From: an uncultured Clostridia bacterium
Lineage (GTDB): Bacteria > Bacillota > Clostridia > Christensenellales > Aristaeellaceae
Reading direction: 5' to 3'
DNA: 64,000 bases
Assembly: GCA_934636105.1 (NCBI GenBank)
Contig: CAKTZR010000010.1
Span: 36,336 to 100,335, forward strand
Shown one piece after another: positions 45,872-54,208 of the stretch; position 1 is the first letter of the stretch; each line of letters starts with the position of its first letter. A program made the position numbers and the translations under genes. The notes under the pieces are model-generated. The model was not told the origin of the DNA. It saw nothing but the letters and a program-made list of their open reading frames with translations, and ran no database searches.

Positions 45872-46248
45872 CACGGATGCTCCGCCGCCTTTGGAACGGG
45901 CTTCGGCTTTTTCTGCGCGTCGGACAGCAGCAGATTCTGCTTGCGCAGCAGATACTGCATGGATCGGCCCAGCTTGTCAAACTCCGCTTCGGCAGACGGC
46001 TGGCGGGCAATGAACACATACAGCCCCGGCTTCATATCGGGCAGCAGCGGCACGCACGCGGCGCGCAGGCGGCGCTTGATGCGGTTGCGCTGCACGGCGC
46101 AGCCGAGCTTTTTGCCCACCGAGAAGCCGACCTTGAGCACCGGGCCGCGCACATAGAGCATGACCATCTCCCGCGCCCCGGCGGACGAACCCCGGCGATA
46201 GACATATTTGAACTGCGCGTTCTTTTTCAGGCTGTAAGTTCTTTGCAA
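45871..46248 (-). CDS. rnpA: Ribonuclease P protein component
   Basis: About 125 residues. The RNase P signature is clear: FKYVYRRGSS near the N-terminus and RNRIKRRLRAAC in the middle. TTG at 46248 (giving QRTYSLKKN after the start) is the best start from family alignment, with GAGGAG about 12 bp upstream; no ATG or GTG fits. A TTG at 46285-46287 is an alternative but lacks a ribosome site. It binds the RNA subunit and assists 5' maturation of tRNAs. It lies between rpmH and yidD. Confidence 0.93.
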   Translation of the reverse strand: MQRTYSLKKNAQFKYVYRRGSSAGAREMVMLYVRGPVLKVGFSVGKKLGCAVQRNRIKRRLRAACVPLLPDMKPGLYVFIARQPSAEAEFDKLGRSMQYLLRKQNLLLSDAQKKPKPVPKAAEHP

Positions 46249-46392
46249 ATTAACAACGCTCTCCTCGGTTGACGCCAAAAACGGCAAATGAAAGAAAAAG
46301 GCCCGCTCCCGGTCTTTGCCGGGCCGGACCGAACGCTTCGAACGAAATCGAAACGGGTGCCGCCGATTGGCGGGCGCTGATTGCTAATTCAA

Positions 46393-46548
46393 TCAGACGG
46401 GATTGGAAACGGTCAGCTTCGCGCGGCCGCGAGCGCGGCGGCGGGCAAGAACCTTGCGGCCGTTCTTGGTGGACATACGGGAACGGAAGCCATGCACCTT
46501 CGCGCGCTGGCGCTTCTTGGGCTGATAAGTTCTGACAGACGATGCCAT
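46393..46548 (-). CDS. rpmH: 50S ribosomal protein L34
   Basis: 51 residues, very basic: RTYQPKKRQRAKVHGFRSRM, then STKNGRKVLARRRARGRAKL. This is the L34 signature with 5 extra residues at the N-terminus and a short tail. ATG at 46548 is preceded by TAGGAG. It is the first gene of the rpmH-rnpA-yidD-yidC-jag row that usually lies next to dnaA and the origin; here dnaA is not adjacent. Confidence 0.95.
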   Translation of the reverse strand: MASSVRTYQPKKRQRAKVHGFRSRMSTKNGRKVLARRRARGRAKLTVSNPV

Positions 46549-46637
46549 TGTTACACACTCCTATCATCAAGTGAATTTGAACAAATGTAGAATCGCGCCG
46601 CGGCAGGCGGCACGTTGTTCCATGCGAAAGCGATTAT

Positions 46638-46667
46638 AGTATACTTCACCCGCCGCGGTGAAGTCAA
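46638..46667 (-). promoter_or_regulatory. Promoter of rpmH with palindrome in spacer
   Basis: Minus strand TTGACT (46667-46662), 18-bp spacer and TATACT (46643-46638), with an alternative TATAAT at 46638-46633. The spacer contains the 18-bp palindrome TTCACC-N6-GGTGAA (46645-46662). With the pfkA promoter this accounts for the gene-free 46549-46912 stretch. Confidence 0.5.
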
Positions 46668-46778
46668 GAAGAATTTCCTGTAAAAAGCGGATAAAACCAT
46701 AAAAAAACGTCAAAAGGCGCTGAAATCCCGCCGCGCCGGAGCATTTGTCAGCGAAATATCAGGCTTTTAGCGCCGCAC

Positions 46779-46808
46779 TTGACTTTATCCGGCCAATCAG
46801 CGTATAAT
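46779..46808 (+). promoter_or_regulatory. Promoter of pfkA
   Basis: TTGACT (46779-46784), 18-bp spacer and perfect TATAAT (46803-46808). The leader is about 100 nt and ends in AAGGAGG (46895-46901). Confidence 0.75.
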
Positions 46809-46912
46809 AAGGCCAAATTGGGGTTTTGCCATCGGGGTTCGCTGGCATGCCTTGCCGATTTCCGCGCATGCGCGCGTTTTTTACCCACTTTATTAAGGAG
46901 GCGTATTCTTTT

Positions 46913-47962
46913 ATGCGTCGTATTGGTGTTTTGACTTCCGGCGGAGATTCTCCGGGCATGAACGCCGCCGTCATGGCGGTCGCGAAATCCGCGCGTTATT
47001 ATGGCATGTCCCTCATCGGCATCAAGCGCGGCTACAACGGCACGCTCTGCAAGAGCCACCATATTGAGGATGACATGGTCGAGCTGGATCTGGATACCAT
47101 TCTGGATATCGCCGACCAGCCGGGCACGTACCTGCGCACGGCGCGGTGTCTGGACTTCCTGCGCCCGGAAATGCGCGTTCACGCTGCCAACAACATCCGC
47201 GAAATGGGTATCGAGGGCATTGTCGTCATCGGCGGCGACGGCTCGTATCACGGCGCAATGGGGCTTTGCGAGCTGGGCATTCCCTGCGTGGGCATCCCCG
47301 GCACGATCGATAACGACCTGGCCTATACGGAGATGACGCTGGGCTACGATACCGCCGTCAACTCCTGCATCGACGATATCCGCGCCATCCGCGCGACCAG
47401 CCGCTCCCACGACCGTCCCGGCGTGGTGGAGGTCATGGGCCGCCACTGTGGCGATATCGCGCTGAAGGCTGCCGCCGGTTCCGGCGCGGAAATCTGCCTG
47501 GTGCCGGAAGTGCCGTGGTCCATTCAGGAGGCTGCCGATCGTCTCGCACGCCTGATCGACATGGGCAACCCGCGCGCGACCGTCGTCGTCGCCGAGGGCG
47601 CGTGGGACTCCATGCAGCCTGCCGACTGGCGGCGCTATCTGATCGAGTGCGGCGCAAAGAACATCCACGAGGATGACCCGATCAACACCGAAAAGCTCGC
47701 GCTGCTGCTCAAGTATAAATGCAAGTGCGAAGCGCGCCCGACCGTGCTCGGCTATACGCAGCGCGGCCGCACGCCGTCCGCTTACGACAGCTGGTTTGCG
47801 TTCGAAGCGGGCAACCTCGCCGTCAACCTGCTGCGCAACGGCATCGGCAATCAGGTCATCGGCATTAAGGATGGCCGCGTGTATTACCTGCCCATCGTCG
47901 AGGCCCTCAAGCAGAAGCGCGAGTTCAACCTTTCGCTGTATAATATGATCAATTCGCTGTAA
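46913..47962 (+). CDS. pfkA: ATP-dependent 6-phosphofructokinase
   Basis: 349 residues. Motifs: LTSGGDSPGMNA near 7-18, GGDGSYHGA near 102, PGTIDNDL near 125 with the catalytic aspartate, and MGRHCGDIAL near 170. The GGDG form, not GGDD, points to ATP rather than pyrophosphate as donor. It phosphorylates fructose 6-phosphate in glycolysis. ATG at 46913 follows AAGGAGG by 11 bp; the open frame upstream is leader. A terminator hairpin ends the transcript before rlmD. Confidence 0.95.
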   Translation: MRRIGVLTSGGDSPGMNAAVMAVAKSARYYGMSLIGIKRGYNGTLCKSHHIEDDMVELDLDTILDIADQPGTYLRTARCLDFLRPEMRVHAANNIREMGIEGIVVIGGDGSYHGAMGLCELGIPCVGIPGTIDNDLAYTEMTLGYDTAVNSCIDDIRAIRATSRSHDRPGVVEVMGRHCGDIALKAAAGSGAEICLVPEVPWSIQEAADRLARLIDMGNPRATVVVAEGAWDSMQPADWRRYLIECGAKNIHEDDPINTEKLALLLKYKCKCEARPTVLGYTQRGRTPSAYDSWFAFEAGNLAVNLLRNGIGNQVIGIKDGRVYYLPIVEALKQKREFNLSLYNMINSL

Positions 47963-47973
47963 TTCCAATATTC

Positions 47974-48007
47974 ATAGGGCTGTTCATCCGCAACAGCCCT
48001 ATTCTTT
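47974..48007 (+). terminator. Terminator after pfkA
   Basis: A perfect 11-bp stem, ATAGGGCTGTT (47974-47984) with AACAGCCCTAT (47992-48002), and a 7-nt loop, followed by TCTTTTC. Confidence 0.88.
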
Positions 48008-48027
48008 TCAAAAAAGGAGTCCTCTCC

Positions 48028-49665
48028 ATGCTCGCCAAAAACCAATGCTTTGAAATGACCTGCGAATCCTTCGGCCAGGACGCGCAGGGCGTCTGCCGCC
48101 ACGAAGGCCTCGCCGTGTTCGTCCCCGGCCTGCTGCCCGGTGAGCGCGCGCTCGTGCGCATTGTCAAGCCGGAAAAGCGCTATGCTTTTGGCCGCGTGGA
48201 AAAGCTGCTTGAAGCAAGCCCCAGCCGCACCGAGCCGTTCTGCCCAATTTACAAGCGCTGCGGCGGCTGCGTCTGCCAGCACATGACCTACGAAACCTCC
48301 CTCGCGTTCAAGCGTCAGCAGGTGCAGGACCTCCTCCAGCGCGTCGGCGGCCTGTCCATCGCCGTGCCGCCCGTGCTGGGCATGGAACATCCCTTCGGCT
48401 ATCGCAACAAGGGCGCGTATCCCGTCGCACAGGTCGGCGGCGCGCCCGCATGCGGCTTCTTTGCCCCGCGCAGCCACGATCTCATCCCCCTGCCCGAAAA
48501 CGGATGTTCCATTCAGGGCGAGGATTCCTCCAAGGCCACGCAGGCCGTCTTGGACTGGATGCGCCAAAACAACGTACCCGCTTACGACGAGCTGACCGGA
48601 CGCGGTCTCATCCGCCACATCATGACCCGCTCGACCACCTCCGGTGAGCTAATGGTCGTTCTCGTCGTCACCCGTTCGGACATTCCGAAGGCCGATCGGC
48701 TGATTGAATCGCTGCGCGCCGCCGTTCCCGGCTTGTGCAGCGTGTGCCTGAGCGTCAACAACCGCCGCACCAACGTCATCCTCGGCACGGATATCCGTGT
48801 GCTCTGGGGCAAGGCCACGATGGAGGACACGCTCTGCGGCCTGCGCTTCGCCGTTTCGCCGCTCTCCTTCTTCCAGGTCAACCCGAAGCAGACCGAAAAA
48901 CTCTACGGCCTTGCGCTGGATTATGCCGGCCTGACCGGAAACGAAACCGTCGTGGACGCTTACTGCGGCGCAGGCACGATTTCCCTGCTGCTGGCGCAAA
49001 AAGCAAAAAAGGTCATCGGCATTGAAATCGTGCCGGAAGCCATCCAGAACGCCAACGAAAACGCCGCGCGCAACCACATCGCCAACGCCGAATTTTACGT
49101 CGGCGCGACGGAGGAGCTGCTGCCCCGGCTGGTTGCCGACGGCCTGCGCCCGGACGTGATCGTGCTCGATCCTCCGCGCAAGGGCTGCGATCCCGCCGTT
49201 TTGCAGGCCATCATCGCCGCCGCGCCCAAGCGCGTGGTCTATGTCTCCTGCGGCGCACCGACCCTCGCCCGCGACGCCAAACTGCTTGCCGAGGGCGGTT
49301 ATGCCGCCGAAAGGGTTCAGTGCGTCGATATGTTCTGCTGGACGGGAGCGGTTGAAACTGTTATGTCATTGGTCCAACAAAATCCGGATGATATCGTCAA
49401 GGTCAGCATCGATGCGGACGAGTTGGCCGTCACCAAGGCCGAAAGCAAGGCGACCTATGGCGAGATTCAGGCGCGCGTGAAGGAACAGACCGGCCTGAAC
49501 GTCACGCCGCTGTACATCGCGCAGGTCAAGCAGAAATACGGGATCATCGAGCGGGAGTGCTACAACAAGCCCAGGAGCGAGGATGCAAAGCAGCCCCAGT
49601 GTCCGCCGGACAAGGAAGCTGCGATTGTCGAAGCGCTCAAATTCTACGGCCTGATTGCCCCTTGA
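48028..49665 (+). CDS. rlmD: 23S rRNA (uracil-C5)-methyltransferase RlmD-like with exchanged C-terminal tail
   Basis: 545 residues; typical proteins end near 440-460. The N-terminal TRAM region is followed by Fe-S ligands C72, C78, C81 and C160, the SAM motif VVDAYCGAGTISL near 310, DPPRKGCD near 380, and the catalytic cysteine near 408 (YVSCGAPTLARD). After the usual end motif GAVETVMSL (about 440) there is an extra tail of about 105 residues with LNVTPLYIAQVKQKYGI and YNKPRSEDAKQPQCPPDKEA. From memory, the same tail occurs on RlmD copies that flank serine-recombinase elements in Firmicutes, so I take it to be element-derived. AAAAGGAGTCCTCTCC precedes the ATG. Confidence 0.9.
   Translation: MLAKNQCFEMTCESFGQDAQGVCRHEGLAVFVPGLLPGERALVRIVKPEKRYAFGRVEKLLEASPSRTEPFCPIYKRCGGCVCQHMTYETSLAFKRQQVQDLLQRVGGLSIAVPPVLGMEHPFGYRNKGAYPVAQVGGAPACGFFAPRSHDLIPLPENGCSIQGEDSSKATQAVLDWMRQNNVPAYDELTGRGLIRHIMTRSTTSGELMVVLVVTRSDIPKADRLIESLRAAVPGLCSVCLSVNNRRTNVILGTDIRVLWGKATMEDTLCGLRFAVSPLSFFQVNPKQTEKLYGLALDYAGLTGNETVVDAYCGAGTISLLLAQKAKKVIGIEIVPEAIQNANENAARNHIANAEFYVGATEELLPRLVADGLRPDVIVLDPPRKGCDPAVLQAIIAAAPKRVVYVSCGAPTLARDAKLLAEGGYAAERVQCVDMFCWTGAVETVMSLVQQNPDDIVKVSIDADELAVTKAESKATYGEIQARVKEQTGLNVTPLYIAQVKQKYGIIERECYNKPRSEDAKQPQCPPDKEAAIVEALKFYGLIAP
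49348..49371 (+). other. Putative left attachment site (att) inside rlmD
   Basis: The stretch encoding A-V-E-T-V-M-S-L near codon 441 corresponds to the VETV/VECV site in rumA/rlmD used by several serine-recombinase elements. Upstream of it the protein is ordinary RlmD; downstream is the exchanged tail. The exact crossover dinucleotide cannot be told without the right end. Confidence 0.5.
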
Positions 49666-49729
49666 ATATTTCTCATACGCGCATTATTCCCAATACATTC
49701 ACCAGACACAGAGCGTCATCATGCAAAAG

Positions 49730-49774
49730 GAGCCGGCCAGCGCCTAATTCGAGTGCTGGTCAGCTCTCCGGCTC
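49730..49774. other. Nested inverted repeat between rlmD and the AT-rich gene
   Basis: GAGCCGG/CCGGCTC (outer, 49730-49736 with 49768-49774) encloses CCAGC/GCTGG (49737-49741 with 49755-49759). There is no U-tract, so it is not a standard terminator. It may end the convergent transcripts weakly or form part of the element end. Confidence 0.45.
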
Positions 49775-49812
49775 TTCGTAAGCTCCTAACCTATTTGATT
49801 CGTGATGCGTCG

Positions 49813-51174
49813 TCACATCTTCTGCTTTCGTTTTCGAATATAGATTACACTGTCTATCGGATCTTTCCTGGTTCTAGATACACCATCAACCTGAACCGCT
49901 ATACTGATAGAGAATTCTTTGATATCGACAACCTCCCCGCCAGATACTTCTTCTCCCATAAAGTATTTTGCGTCAACAACATCGCCAACTTTTAATTCTG
50001 ACAGAACCGCCTTGGTTCTGTTTTTATACTTGGACTTTTCATATTCAAATGGGTTGTTTAAAAAGCTCCCATATATGCGTGCTTTCCCGACGTTGAACGA
50101 TATGCAAATGTTGCGTCGGTAATATGGAGCCCTGATATACTTTTTCAGGTTCACATAAAGCAATGCTCCTGCATCCATAGTCGCCAATCCATTTTCTCTC
50201 TCATATGGAGCAATATCAAAATGCTCAAGACCTCTGGGCACACAATATTCATCTACCATTCCCATCACTTTGCGATACGTATCCATATTCAAAGTGACGA
50301 GAAAAGGAAATCCTTCAGTGTCATTCATCAGTTCTTGTTCAGCAAAGATGATCTGGCAAGCAGGGTCTTCTTCCCTTGATCTATTTTTCTCCTCCAACTT
50401 TATGCAATCACTGTCAATAATACAAGGTGGCTTCGTATAGTTACACATTCCACACGAAAACAGGTCGGAACCAAAGTTCATATGATAATTGTCTGCCTTG
50501 TCTTCCATTTCAAATTGTCTGTGCGGCAGGCAGGCATCATACACCGCCAGCAAATAGAATGCAGCCAATACCATAATCGCATTTTCAATCGTTCCGTGTT
50601 CAGGAATGCTTTGAATATAGTTATGCTTGATCGCCTGATAGCTTTTGCACCAGTCAACAGATTTCAACCTATGTGCATCTTCATGCCACATATCCCACTC
50701 AGAGTATTCCCATAACCCTCCTCTGCAATCACTGAGCGAAATATTCCCGAAGGGAAGAATCGTACTGCCATATTTCCGAAAATTGAATCTTCCTAACCTT
50801 AACTCAATCCGTTTTTTGCCGAGCGAGAATTCCCTGTCAATTTCAACCAAGCAATGATAGTCATATTTCCATTTGTCCCTTGTCCATTTTTCTGAATCGA
50901 ATTTATCAGCAGACCTTTTATACTTACCTTTTGCGAAGCATTCGGGAATCCTATCATTATCTTCTTGGAATGGCCAGATATGCTCTTCATAAATGTCTTT
51001 TGCAAGAGATTCGATTTTGATGCAAGCAGAATTGATAATATCCGCCAGCTCTGATGAATAGACATGGATTTGATTATCATCAAAACGGATGGAATGCGAC
51101 AATCTTAGCAGTTGGCTCTCAAGGAGTCTGTAACTGTTCCAATATGCTTCATGCGAATTTCCTCGGAAAGGCAT
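49813..51174 (-). CDS. AT-rich gene of unknown function in restriction locus (possible HEPN-like helical domain)
   Basis: 453 residues. Base composition is clearly more AT-rich than the surrounding GC-rich genes, a sign of recent acquisition. The central part, VDWCKSYQAIKHNYIQ followed by ENAIMVLAAFYLLAVYDA, has the W-x-x-Y-x-x-(I/V)KH pattern and long helix seen in some HEPN-like proteins. Cysteines in LFSCGMCNY and PPCIIDSDC could bind metal. The C-terminal 60 residues look like a small beta-barrel (KVGDVVDAKYFMGEEVSGG). AAGGAGAAAAGA precedes the ATG. It lies directly downstream of hsdS on the same strand, 32 bp away, so it may belong to the restriction operon as an accessory or second defence gene. 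Confidence 0.6.
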   Translation of the reverse strand: MPFRGNSHEAYWNSYRLLESQLLRLSHSIRFDDNQIHVYSSELADIINSACIKIESLAKDIYEEHIWPFQEDNDRIPECFAKGKYKRSADKFDSEKWTRDKWKYDYHCLVEIDREFSLGKKRIELRLGRFNFRKYGSTILPFGNISLSDCRGGLWEYSEWDMWHEDAHRLKSVDWCKSYQAIKHNYIQSIPEHGTIENAIMVLAAFYLLAVYDACLPHRQFEMEDKADNYHMNFGSDLFSCGMCNYTKPPCIIDSDCIKLEEKNRSREEDPACQIIFAEQELMNDTEGFPFLVTLNMDTYRKVMGMVDEYCVPRGLEHFDIAPYERENGLATMDAGALLYVNLKKYIRAPYYRRNICISFNVGKARIYGSFLNNPFEYEKSKYKNRTKAVLSELKVGDVVDAKYFMGEEVSGGEVVDIKEFSISIAVQVDGVSRTRKDPIDSVIYIRKRKQKM

Positions 51175-51206
51175 TCTTTTCTCCTTTCTTCATTTGAGTT
51201 ATCCAC

Positions 51207-52688
51207 TCATTTCAGCCTCTCGCACAGCGGCAGAATTTCTTCCAGCCGGGCGACGATGCGTTTTTGCTCAGCCACGGGAGGAAGAGGAAGTAGTAATTCC
51301 TGAATTCTCTTTATTGCCAGCTTTGGTTGACCCACTTTTGTTGTTGCATCAATGATCTGTTGTTGAATGAGTTGTGATTCTAAACACCTGATTAGCCAAT
51401 CTTGATCTAGAAATTGAAATACAAGTCGATCTGCATTTTCAGTGAGGTTTGAACCATCAATTTGCTGTGGTATTTTCCCAACTCTCCCGATTGTTCCTGC
51501 AACCGTAATATAAACATCTTCTTTATTGATAATATAGCGAGAAATAGAGGGATAGATGTCCGAAGGAACATACAAAAGCGAATCTATTGAAACGCTACCA
51601 TTCTTCATATCTGATACCCTTATATACTTATATCCAGTGTTTTCCGTAGTAAGTGTTCTCCCTGCTGGAATTCTTTTTCCGCCTAATACCGATGCAACAT
51701 CTCCGAGCCTAACCCACTTCCACCCTTCCGGAATCTCAAACGGCACTTCATCCTCTGCAATCTCCGGCAGGGGCTTTTCTTTTTTGATCTTGCCCGCCTT
51801 GATAAGCGCCTGCTTTTCGGCCTGAATCTGCCGGTACAGCTCCTCGCCGGTGCCCTCCTCGGGGCGCTGCTCCACCAGCTTTCCCTGAATCGCCATCTGG
51901 AGAATGGATTTCTGCATGTCCGCAGGGAAACGGCGATTAAAGTCCGCCAGCCTGTTCCACGCCTTTTCGTAGCGGTCGAGGTAGAGGAGCAGTTCTTCGA
52001 TTTTGGCGACAATGCGCTTTTGCTCGGCCACGGGAGGAAGAGGAAGTAGTAATTCCTGAATTCTCTTTATTGCCAGCTTTGGTTGACCCACTTTTGTTGT
52101 TGCATCAATGATCTGTTGTTGAATGAGTTGTGATTCTAAACACCTGATTAGCCAATCTTGATCTAGAAATTGAAATACAAGTCGATCTGCATTTTCAGTG
52201 AGGTTTGAACCATCAATTTGCTGTGGTATTTTCCCAACTCTCCCGATTGTTCCTGCAACCGTAATATAAACATCTTCTTTATTGATAATATAGCGAGAAA
52301 TAGAGGGATAGATGTCCGAAGGAACATACAAAAGCGAATCTATTGAAACGCTACCATTCTTCATATCTGATACCCTTATATACTTATATCCAGTGTTTTC
52401 CGTAGTAAGTGTTCTCCCTGCTGGAATTCTTTTTCCGCCTAATACCGATGCAACATCTCCGAGCCTAACCCACTTCCACCCTTCCGGAATCTCAAACGGC
52501 ACTTCATCCTCTGCAATTTCTGGCAGGAGCTTCTCTTTTTTGATTTTGCCTTCTTGAATCAGCCGCTTCTTTTCTGCCTGAATCTGCTGATACAGTTCTT
52601 CGCCCGTGCCTTCCTCCGGCCTCTGCTCCACGAGCTTGCCCTGTATCGCCAACTGTAAAATGCTGCTTTTCAGCTCCTGCGGCGTCAT
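51207..52688 (-). CDS. hsdS: Type I restriction-modification specificity subunit HsdS with two identical recognition domains
   Basis: 493 residues, arranged as TRD1, central conserved helix, TRD2, terminal helix. Both target-recognition domains have the same sequence from EIPEGWKWVRLGDV to LPPVAEQKRIVA. At DNA level 491 bp are repeated without a visible difference (51271-51761 and 52027-52517, offset 756). The helical spacers between them differ slightly (KKRLIQEGKIKKEKL against KQALIKAGKIKKEKP). Each TRD sets one half of a split recognition site, so this HsdS should read a symmetric site. It starts in an ATGA overlap with hsdM. Confidence 0.9.
   Translation of the reverse strand: MTPQELKSSILQLAIQGKLVEQRPEEGTGEELYQQIQAEKKRLIQEGKIKKEKLLPEIAEDEVPFEIPEGWKWVRLGDVASVLGGKRIPAGRTLTTENTGYKYIRVSDMKNGSVSIDSLLYVPSDIYPSISRYIINKEDVYITVAGTIGRVGKIPQQIDGSNLTENADRLVFQFLDQDWLIRCLESQLIQQQIIDATTKVGQPKLAIKRIQELLLPLPPVAEQKRIVAKIEELLLYLDRYEKAWNRLADFNRRFPADMQKSILQMAIQGKLVEQRPEEGTGEELYRQIQAEKQALIKAGKIKKEKPLPEIAEDEVPFEIPEGWKWVRLGDVASVLGGKRIPAGRTLTTENTGYKYIRVSDMKNGSVSIDSLLYVPSDIYPSISRYIINKEDVYITVAGTIGRVGKIPQQIDGSNLTENADRLVFQFLDQDWLIRCLESQLIQQQIIDATTKVGQPKLAIKRIQELLLPLPPVAEQKRIVARLEEILPLCERLK
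51271..51761 (-). repeat. Direct repeat copy encoding HsdS second recognition domain
   Basis: 491 bp matching 52027-52517 without a difference that I can see, offset 756 bp. Flanking bases diverge at once on both sides (A against G at 51270/52026, C against T at 51762/52518). More AT-rich than the conserved hsdS helices. Confidence 0.85.
52027..52517 (-). repeat. Direct repeat copy encoding HsdS first recognition domain
   Basis: Partner of the 51271-51761 copy. Sharp borders in the middle of an ORF suggest a recent duplicative transfer of one TRD over the other. Confidence 0.85.
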
Positions 52689-54205
52689 CCCTGCCCACCC
52701 CCAAGAATCGCGGTGATCTGCGAGAGCACGCGGTCAATCTCCGCGTTCAGCGAGGCGCGTTCCTCTTGATACCGCTGAATCAAATCCATCGGATCGAGGA
52801 TTTCCTCCTCCTCGTGGGGATAGCCGCACTGATCGAGGTTGTAATGAAGCTCCTGTGTCAGCTGCTGCGCGGTGAAGCGCTTCGCCTTGTCAAAGCCGTC
52901 CGCCGCGATCTCCTGCCGGTTGTGCCACCACTGAATCGCCGGGTCGAAGTGCTCCAGCTTCATGGGCTTAGTCTTGGAGAAATGCTTGTAGCCTTCCGGC
53001 ATGTCCAGCCGGTAGAACCACGTCTCCTGCGTCGAACCGGTGCGGTCGAAGAACAGGATGTTGGTGGTAATGGAGGTGTACGGCGCAAAGACACTGCCCG
53101 GCATGCGGATGACCGTGTGTAGGTTGAACTCGCTGAGCAGCTTCTTTTTGATGTTCACCTTCGCGTTGTCCGTGCCGAACAGGAAGCCGTCGGGCAGGAT
53201 GACCGCCGCGCGCCCGCCGGGTCTCAGCCGGTACATGATGACGGACATGAACAGATCCGCCGTCTCGCTGCTGGCGAGGTCATCCGGGAAATGGTTCTTC
53301 ACATCCTTCTTCTCGCTGCCGCCGTAGGGCGGGTTCATCAGGATCACGTCAAACTGATCCTTCTCCGTGTAATCCAGCACATCGTGCAGCAGGCTGTTGT
53401 CGTGGAACACCTGCGGCACGTCGAGACCGTGCAGCAGCAGATTGGTGATGCAGAGCATGTAGGGGAACTGCTTCTTCTCGATGCCGTAGATGGAATCCCC
53501 GTATTTCTTCGCGTCCGCCGTGTTCTTGATCTGCTTTTGCAGCTCGCCCAGCCAGCTGGTAATGAAGCCGCCCGTGCCACAGGCAAAGTCCGCCATCTGC
53601 TCGCCGATCCTCGGCTGGATCATCCTCGCCATGAAGTCGGTCACGGCACGGGGCGTGTAGAATTCGCCAGCGGAACCGGCGCTCTGCAGCTCCTTGAGAA
53701 TGCCCTCGTAGATTTCGTTGAAGGCGTGGCTCTCCTCGTAGTCGGACAAATCCAGCTCGTCGATGACGTTGATGACCTGCCGCAGCAGCACGCCGTCCTT
53801 CATGTACTGGTTGGCGTCCGCGAACACGGTCTGCACGATGGCCTTTTTGATGGGCGTCTGCGCGGTCACGCGGATGCCCTCAACGAGCGTTTTCCCGCTG
53901 GCGTCCTTGACGTCCTTGCCTTTGAGCACGGGGAAGAGGGTGTTGTTGACGAAGCCGAGCAGCTTGTCGCCGGTCATGGCGCTGCCGGACTTGTCGTCGT
54001 GCGCCCAGTTCGCCCAGCGGCACACCTCCGGGAGGATGGACACATAGCGCTCGTCGTCAAACGCCCAATCCTGCTCCTTCGCATCGTAGACCTTCAAAAA
54101 GAGCATCCACGCGATCTGCTCGATGCGCTGCGCGTCGCCATTGATGCCCGCGTCATTGCGCATGATGTCGCGCAGTCGCTTGACGAATCCGGAAAGATTG
54201 TTCAT
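52685..54205 (-). CDS. hsdM: Type I restriction-modification DNA methyltransferase HsdM
   Basis: 506 residues. An N-terminal helical domain (IEQIAWMLFLKVYDAKEQD) is followed by the methylase domain: AGEFYTPRAVTDFM near 180, SAM motif DFACGTGGF at 206-214, and catalytic NPPY at 291-294 for N6-adenine methylation. The C-terminal helices contact HsdS. It starts 3 bp after hsdR and overlaps hsdS. With HsdS alone it would form the modification enzyme; with HsdR, the restriction complex. Confidence 0.95.
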   Translation of the reverse strand: MNNLSGFVKRLRDIMRNDAGINGDAQRIEQIAWMLFLKVYDAKEQDWAFDDERYVSILPEVCRWANWAHDDKSGSAMTGDKLLGFVNNTLFPVLKGKDVKDASGKTLVEGIRVTAQTPIKKAIVQTVFADANQYMKDGVLLRQVINVIDELDLSDYEESHAFNEIYEGILKELQSAGSAGEFYTPRAVTDFMARMIQPRIGEQMADFACGTGGFITSWLGELQKQIKNTADAKKYGDSIYGIEKKQFPYMLCITNLLLHGLDVPQVFHDNSLLHDVLDYTEKDQFDVILMNPPYGGSEKKDVKNHFPDDLASSETADLFMSVIMYRLRPGGRAAVILPDGFLFGTDNAKVNIKKKLLSEFNLHTVIRMPGSVFAPYTSITTNILFFDRTGSTQETWFYRLDMPEGYKHFSKTKPMKLEHFDPAIQWWHNRQEIAADGFDKAKRFTAQQLTQELHYNLDQCGYPHEEEEILDPMDLIQRYQEERASLNAEIDRVLSQITAILGGGQG

Positions 54206-54208
54206 AGT

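Noticed and set aside
46913..47962. Pyrophosphate-dependent phosphofructokinase
   Set aside because: The donor-site motif is GGDG, typical of ATP-dependent enzymes; PPi-dependent ones usually have GGDD.
51271..52517. Invertible (phase-variable) hsdS cassette
   Set aside because: The two TRD copies are in direct, not inverted, orientation and no inverted hsdS copy or dedicated invertase is seen; direct-repeat deletion remains possible.
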